Part shown: positions 8,004-11,201 of the stretch, piece after piece
Layout of the letters: each line of letters starts with the position of its first letter
How positions within the stretch are numbered: the first letter of the stretch is position 1
Source: Nitrospira sp.
GTDB taxonomy: Bacteria > Nitrospirota > Nitrospiria > Nitrospirales > Nitrospiraceae
Length of the DNA: 11,201 nucleotides
NCBI GenBank assembly: GCA_015904075.1
Contig: JABMDH010000022.1
Coordinates: 34,849 to 46,049 of the forward strand
Reading direction: 5' to 3'
Program-made: the position numbers and the translations under genes
Notes under the pieces: model-generated
What the model was told of the DNA's origin: nothing
The model's database searches: none
Seen by the model: the letters and a program-made list of their open reading frames with translations, nothing else

Positions 8004-8761
8004 AGAATATTATGACACAGGATGTGATGAGCGTTACGGTCGATATGGACCAGGAAGAAGGTGCGCGCCAGGTGGCCAGTTACAACTTGCTCGCGATTCC
8101 GGTGGTTGAGAAGGATGGGAGATTGGCAGGAATCATCACGGTTGATGACGTTGTGGACGTTATCCGTGAAGAAGCGACGGAAGACATGCTGAAGATGGCC
8201 GGCGCCATCGAAGAAGACACGGTCTCAAAATCGTCGAGCCTGGGATCGGCCAGGTTACGGTTGCCGTGGCTCTTTACCAACCTTATCGGGAGCCTCATGT
8301 CGGGAGCGATCTTGTGGTATTTCCGCTATACGCTTCAAGAAGTCGTGGCCATTGTGAGTTTTATTCCCGTCATCGCCGCGATGGGTGGCAATGTAGGGCT
8401 CCAATCCTCAACGCTGATCATCCGTGGGCTGGCTACAGGTCTCGTCGAATTGACGGATGTGTGGACGGTCTTTTTCCGTGAGGTGAAGATCGGTCTTGTC
8501 ATGGGGCTTGCGTGTGGATTTATTTTGACCGTCGTCGGATGGGGACTCCACCAGGGATTTTTGGGGGTGGTGGTGGGAGCCTCATTGGTGATCGCATTTC
8601 TGGTTTCGACCAGTATGGCTACGATTATGCCGATCGTACTCAAGAGGATGGGGGTGGACCCGGCTGTTGCAGCCGGACCGTTCGTCACCACCGCCAACGA
8701 TATTACCGGTATTACGATCTATCTCACGCTGGCAACGATTTTTCTGGACCATCTTCGGTGA
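7979..8761 (+). pseudogene. mgtE: Magnesium transporter MgtE, C-terminal half only
   Basis: The frame begins inside the first CBS domain (TVLPATPLKNIMTQDV), continues through the second CBS domain (YNLLAIPVVEKDGRLAGIITVDDVVDVI, then EEATEDMLKMAG), and then the plug helix and five membrane helices (~97-115, 121-138, 172-190, 193-218, 240-256, counting from the GTG at 7982). Pore hallmarks are present: AAMGGNVGLQSSTLIIRGLA and DPAVAAGPFVTTANDITG with the conserved Asp. MgtE is a dimeric Mg2+ channel gated by its cytosolic N and CBS domains. Here the N domain and part of CBS1 are missing, about 190-200 residues, because of the join with era. A GTG at 7982 could start translation but lacks a convincing ribosome binding site, and the product would be ungated if made. 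Without the join this would be an ordinary mgtE. Confidence 0.9.
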
Positions 8762-8764
8762 AAG

Positions 8765-8790
8765 ACGGCGCGAGACTCAGACAGCGCCGT
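8765..8790 (+). terminator. Hairpin after mgtE, without T-tract
   Basis: ACGGCGC (8765-8771) and GCGCCGT (8784-8790) pair perfectly across a 12-nt loop just after the mgtE stop. The following bases (ACTCCAACG) contain no U-run, so a standard intrinsic terminator is not supported. It may act as an mRNA 3'-end stabiliser or weak attenuator before recO, whose start is 26 bp downstream. Confidence 0.35.
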
Positions 8791-8815
8791 ACTCCAACGC
8801 CTAGGGTAGTGCGCT

Positions 8816-9574
8816 ATGCCGCTTGTTAAATCGACGGCGATTGTCTTACGGAGCCGCAAGTGGGGCGATGCCGACCGAATTGTGACCTGTTATGCCAGAA
8901 GCTTGGGGAAGATTCGAGGAGTGGCCCGTGGAGCACGACGTCAGAAAAGCCGGTTTGGCGCGGCACTTGAGCCGTTTACTGTGTGCCGGCTTGATTTGTT
9001 CGAGAAACCGGGAGACTCGTTATTTAGGATTTCGCATGTCGATGTGACGACGTCGTTCCAATCATTACGCGAAGATCTCGGCTTAATGGATTCAGCGGCG
9101 CGGATGGTCAATGTCGTGGCTGCGATCACCCCGGATGGAGATCCGGACCCGCTGTTGTTTGATACCCTTGAACGGGGCTTGTCTTCGCTGCATCAGAGTA
9201 AAGATCCGGCCTACACGGCGTTGTTGTTTCAAATCAGACTGTTGGGTCTGACCGGGTTTCGTCCGCAGACCGATCACTGTGTCACCTGCGGAAAAGTGCA
9301 GTTGACCGGGGGGCCGCAATTTTCTCCCGTGGCCGGGGGGCTTGTGTGCCTGGTGTGCGCTGCGCGGCAACGAGTTCGCTGCGTGCCGCTTTCATTGGGC
9401 AGCCTGGCCTTTCTTCAACAAGCCGTTCGGCTGGCCCCTGAACTCGTCACCCGACTTAGAGCCTCCGGGCAAGTGCGGAGTGAAATTGAAGCGGCGATCG
9501 AAGGTTATGTGACGGTCGTCGCAGGCAAGCGACTCCCGCCGGTTGACTTTTTGTCATCCGCGCGGTCTGTCTGA
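8816..9574 (+). CDS. recO: DNA repair protein RecO
   Basis: At 252 residues this is the usual length for RecO, which loads RecA onto SSB-coated single strands with RecR in RecFOR-type recombination and anneals complementary strands. The N-terminal OB-fold reads MPLVKSTAIVLRSRKWGDAD with RIVTCYARSLGKIRGVARGARR, a standard RecO start. The helical C-terminal part holds a four-cysteine zinc site: Cys155 and Cys158 (CVTCG), Cys178 and Cys181 (CLVC). The start at 8816 gives the canonical N-terminus; only a weak AGGG lies upstream. The 54 bp gap to mgtE contains the hairpin at 8765-8790. Confidence 0.92.
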   Translation: MPLVKSTAIVLRSRKWGDADRIVTCYARSLGKIRGVARGARRQKSRFGAALEPFTVCRLDLFEKPGDSLFRISHVDVTTSFQSLREDLGLMDSAARMVNVVAAITPDGDPDPLLFDTLERGLSSLHQSKDPAYTALLFQIRLLGLTGFRPQTDHCVTCGKVQLTGGPQFSPVAGGLVCLVCAARQRVRCVPLSLGSLAFLQQAVRLAPELVTRLRASGQVRSEIEAAIEGYVTVVAGKRLPPVDFLSSARSV

Positions 9575-9604
9575 ATGACATGATTCCACATGAGAGGTGA
9601 GGGT

Positions 9605-9961
9605 ATGACGGCGGGTTCGCTGGAGCCACGTGATATGGAGTGGCTTGATAAAGGGGTATTGGGGATTCAGTGGAACGACGGTCATAAGAGCGTCTATCCC
9701 GTTCGATATCTTCGTCAGCACTGTCCTTGTGCCGCGTGTGTGGACGAGTGGACAGGAGAGCGCCGATTGAAAGGCGACGATGTGCCCCTGCTCATCATGG
9801 TGCAGGATATTCAGCCGGTTGGGCGGTATGCATTTCAATTCCGATGGAGCGATGGCCACGATACCGGTATTTATGCCTATTCGATATTGAGGAAATTATG
9901 TCAGTGCGATGTCTGCCAGCCTGTCAAGCCGGTTGAGCCAAAATCCAGGAGGTTGATGTAA
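9605..9961 (+). CDS. DUF971-family protein with two cysteine clusters
   Basis: DUF971 (GBBH-like N-terminal domain) proteins are small, and in eukaryotic gamma-butyrobetaine hydroxylase the related domain binds zinc. The visible core is LGIQWNDGHKSVYPVRYLR, HCPCAACVDEWTGERRL, and then a strand-rich part ending in FRWSDGHDTGIYAYSILRKLCQCDVC. I prefer the ATG at 9605, which has GAGGTGAGGG just upstream; an in-frame ATG at 9590 has no ribosome binding site. The product is 118 residues. CPCAAC and CQCDVC give six cysteines in two clusters, which suggests metal or Fe-S binding; that is inference. The family is often found near Mrp/ApbC-type Fe-S carrier genes in other genomes, but none is seen here. 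The stop overlaps the next start (TAATG). Confidence 0.82.
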   Translation: MTAGSLEPRDMEWLDKGVLGIQWNDGHKSVYPVRYLRQHCPCAACVDEWTGERRLKGDDVPLLIMVQDIQPVGRYAFQFRWSDGHDTGIYAYSILRKLCQCDVCQPVKPVEPKSRRLM

Positions 9962-10473
9962 TGCAGAGAGCAGAGGTTGTGACAGGTTTGAGGCTGCCGT
10001 CTGTTCTTGTCCTTCAGAAGATTCTGCGAGCGATGTGTGTGGGGGGGAATGTGTTGGTGCTTATTGCTGTGGTTGGGTGTAAGGGAATGCCGACATTGGA
10101 GGAACAGGAACGGCTTGTCAAAGAGAACAATCTTGTCCTTGATCATGTTACTACTCGGGCCGTCGTTAATGTATGGGGGGAGCCTCCTCACCATCGAAGT
10201 CTGTTCACCCACTTTTTTGTCATGTCAGATCAACGCATGATTCCGAGCATGCGTGTAGTGGCAGGCGAGACCCCGAGGGGATGGAGTGCGGACGTTCACG
10301 CAGGGGAGGGGCTGTTTTTTGCGTATCCTGATCGTGGATGGTTGTTGGTGTTTCTTGGGGAGCGCCTTGGTTACAAAGAAGAGCTTAAGGCTGAGGAACT
10401 GCGGGCGCTTGTAAAAACGTGGGCATATGAGGATCGCTTTAAGACGCGATTGGAAGGTGCGCCAGGACCCTAA
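9961..10473 (+). CDS. Predicted lipoprotein of unknown function
   Basis: This 170-residue product has an N-terminal hydrophobic segment ending in VLIAVVGC-K, which fits a lipobox with Cys40 as the lipidated residue. From the first ATG the leader is long; an in-frame ATG at 10033 would give a more typical short signal peptide, so the start is uncertain. The mature part is about 130 residues with an acidic helix (LEEQERLVKENN), a VVNVWGEPPHH segment that resembles small outer-membrane assembly-type lipoproteins only in general character, and a C-terminal helix (LKAEELRALVKTWA). I do not recognise a named family. It begins inside the stop of the DUF971 gene, so the two are probably co-translated. 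Seventy bp separate it from glgA. Confidence 0.65.
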   Translation: MQRAEVVTGLRLPSVLVLQKILRAMCVGGNVLVLIAVVGCKGMPTLEEQERLVKENNLVLDHVTTRAVVNVWGEPPHHRSLFTHFFVMSDQRMIPSMRVVAGETPRGWSADVHAGEGLFFAYPDRGWLLVFLGERLGYKEELKAEELRALVKTWAYEDRFKTRLEGAPGP

Positions 10474-10543
10474 ACCTGAAAGATTTTTCGACGAATTGTT
10501 ATGAATCTCAAGGGTTAGTCGCTACGCATTAGAGTACCCCGTC

Positions 10544-11201
10544 ATGTCATCTGTTTCCTCAATGCCCAGTTTGAATATCGCGATTGCCGCATCCGAAGCG
10601 GTTCCCTATGCCAAGACAGGGGGACTAGCTGATGTCGTAGGCGCGTTGCCACAAGAATTGATTAAGCTGGGGCATCGGGTCACAGTACTGTTGCCTGTCT
10701 ATCGGAATCTCTGGACCGATAATCAGTCACGTCGGACTGTTATGCGATGCCAGATTCCCACCGCAGACGTGCCGGCAGAAGTTGTGTTGGAGGAAGTGAT
10801 GGTGCCGGTCGTAGGGGGGCTGTATCCACTCAGGATCCTGGGGGTTCGCTATGATCCCTACTTCGACCGCCCAGGGCTTTACCAAGATGAACATGGGGAT
10901 TACCCGGACAATCTTGAGCGATTTGTCTTGTTCTGTCGGGCGGTTCTTCACGCAGTGCGGTTTCTTGGGCGATCGCGTAAAGAGACAGTAGACGTTCTTC
11001 ACTTGCATGATTGGCAAACGGCATTGTGTGCGGTGTATCTGAACGCGTTGGCCCAGGAGCGAGAGGGGCTTGAGCAGCTGAAGACCGTGTTGACATTGCA
11101 TAATGTGGGTTATCAAGGGGTTTTCACCAGCGAAGAGTTTTCAAAGACAGGGCTTCCACTGGATTTGTTTACGCCGAGCGGACTCGAGTTCTACGGATCG
11201 G
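10544..11201 (+). CDS. glgA: Glycogen synthase (ADP-glucose type), 5' part
   Basis: About 219 codons are present; the gene leaves the window on the right. Bacterial GlgA (glycosyltransferase family 5) transfers glucose from ADP-glucose to the growing alpha-1,4-glucan. Hallmarks in order are the KTGGLADV ADP-glucose-binding motif at residues 24-31, LPQELIKLGHRVTVLLPVY, DNLERFVLFCRAVL, DVLHLHDWQTA, and LTLHNVGYQGVF. ATG at 10544 gives an 18-nt longer start than the in-frame ATG at 10562. A weak purine run (TAGAG) lies before the first and nothing before the second, so 10544 is preferred. The 70 bp upstream hold no clear promoter or terminator. Confidence 0.93.
   Translation, partial: MSSVSSMPSLNIAIAASEAVPYAKTGGLADVVGALPQELIKLGHRVTVLLPVYRNLWTDNQSRRTVMRCQIPTADVPAEVVLEEVMVPVVGGLYPLRILGVRYDPYFDRPGLYQDEHGDYPDNLERFVLFCRAVLHAVRFLGRSRKETVDVLHLHDWQTALCAVYLNALAQEREGLEQLKTVLTLHNVGYQGVFTSEEFSKTGLPLDLFTPSGLEFYGS

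Noticed and set aside
7308..8761. A genuine Era-MgtE fusion protein
   Set aside because: The two parts are in different frames; the Era frame stops seven codons after the join.
8765..8790. Intrinsic terminator after mgtE
   Set aside because: The stem is good, but no T-tract follows and the loop is 12 nt; kept only as a low-confidence hairpin.
10496..10528. Sigma70-type promoter before glgA (TTGTTA with a downstream TA-rich word)
   Set aside because: No acceptable -10 hexamer at 16-18 bp spacing; the match is too weak to list.

Overview
The window reads as a single-strand housekeeping cluster from a GC-rich bacterium, most likely a Nitrospira-type member of the Nitrospirota. The pointers are the gene set and order (gatA, DUF948, YtxH, gatB, eno, ftsB-like, era, mgtE, recO, DUF971, glgA), the character of the proteins, and a palindromic element at 652-916 whose ends resemble a repeat I remember from Nitrospira intergenic DNA. 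The taxonomic call is inference from memory, not a search result.

Layout. 1-539 (minus) is the 5' part of a secreted formylglycine-generating-enzyme-like (SUMF1) protein that runs off the left edge. 540-1011 has no convincing gene and holds a ~265 bp element with near-perfect terminal inverted repeats. From 1012 to the right edge everything is on the plus strand with short gaps or start/stop overlaps: gatA (intact), a DUF948 gene that is cut off, a 3' piece of a second gatA, a second and intact DUF948 gene, a YtxH-like gene, gatB, eno (split), an FtsB/DivIC-like gene, era (lacks its 3' end), mgtE (lacks its 5' half), recO, a DUF971 gene, a predicted lipoprotein of unknown function, and the 5' part of glgA. 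GatA and GatB are two subunits of the tRNA-dependent amidotransferase; no gatC is visible here. FtsB-like, Era and RecO serve division, ribosome maturation and recombination; Eno and GlgA belong to central carbon and glycogen metabolism.

The main result is structural. Three gene-internal joins lie within about 5 kb: (1) a tandem copy of gatA(3')-DUF948 joined at a 5-base AGGAT microhomology, with the two copies 9% different over the 300 nt compared by eye, mostly at silent positions; (2) an eno gene missing roughly 120 central codons, including several active-site residues, and shifted in frame at the join; (3) an era-to-mgtE join that removes the Era KH domain and the MgtE N-terminal half. 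Reading frames outside the joins are clean, so this is not base-level error. Either the contig is a strain-mixed or collapsed assembly, or this genome has undergone real rearrangements that broke genes normally essential. Read mapping across 2926, 6474-6482 and 7974-7982 would decide. I do not see a novel defence, CRISPR or biosynthetic system in this window.
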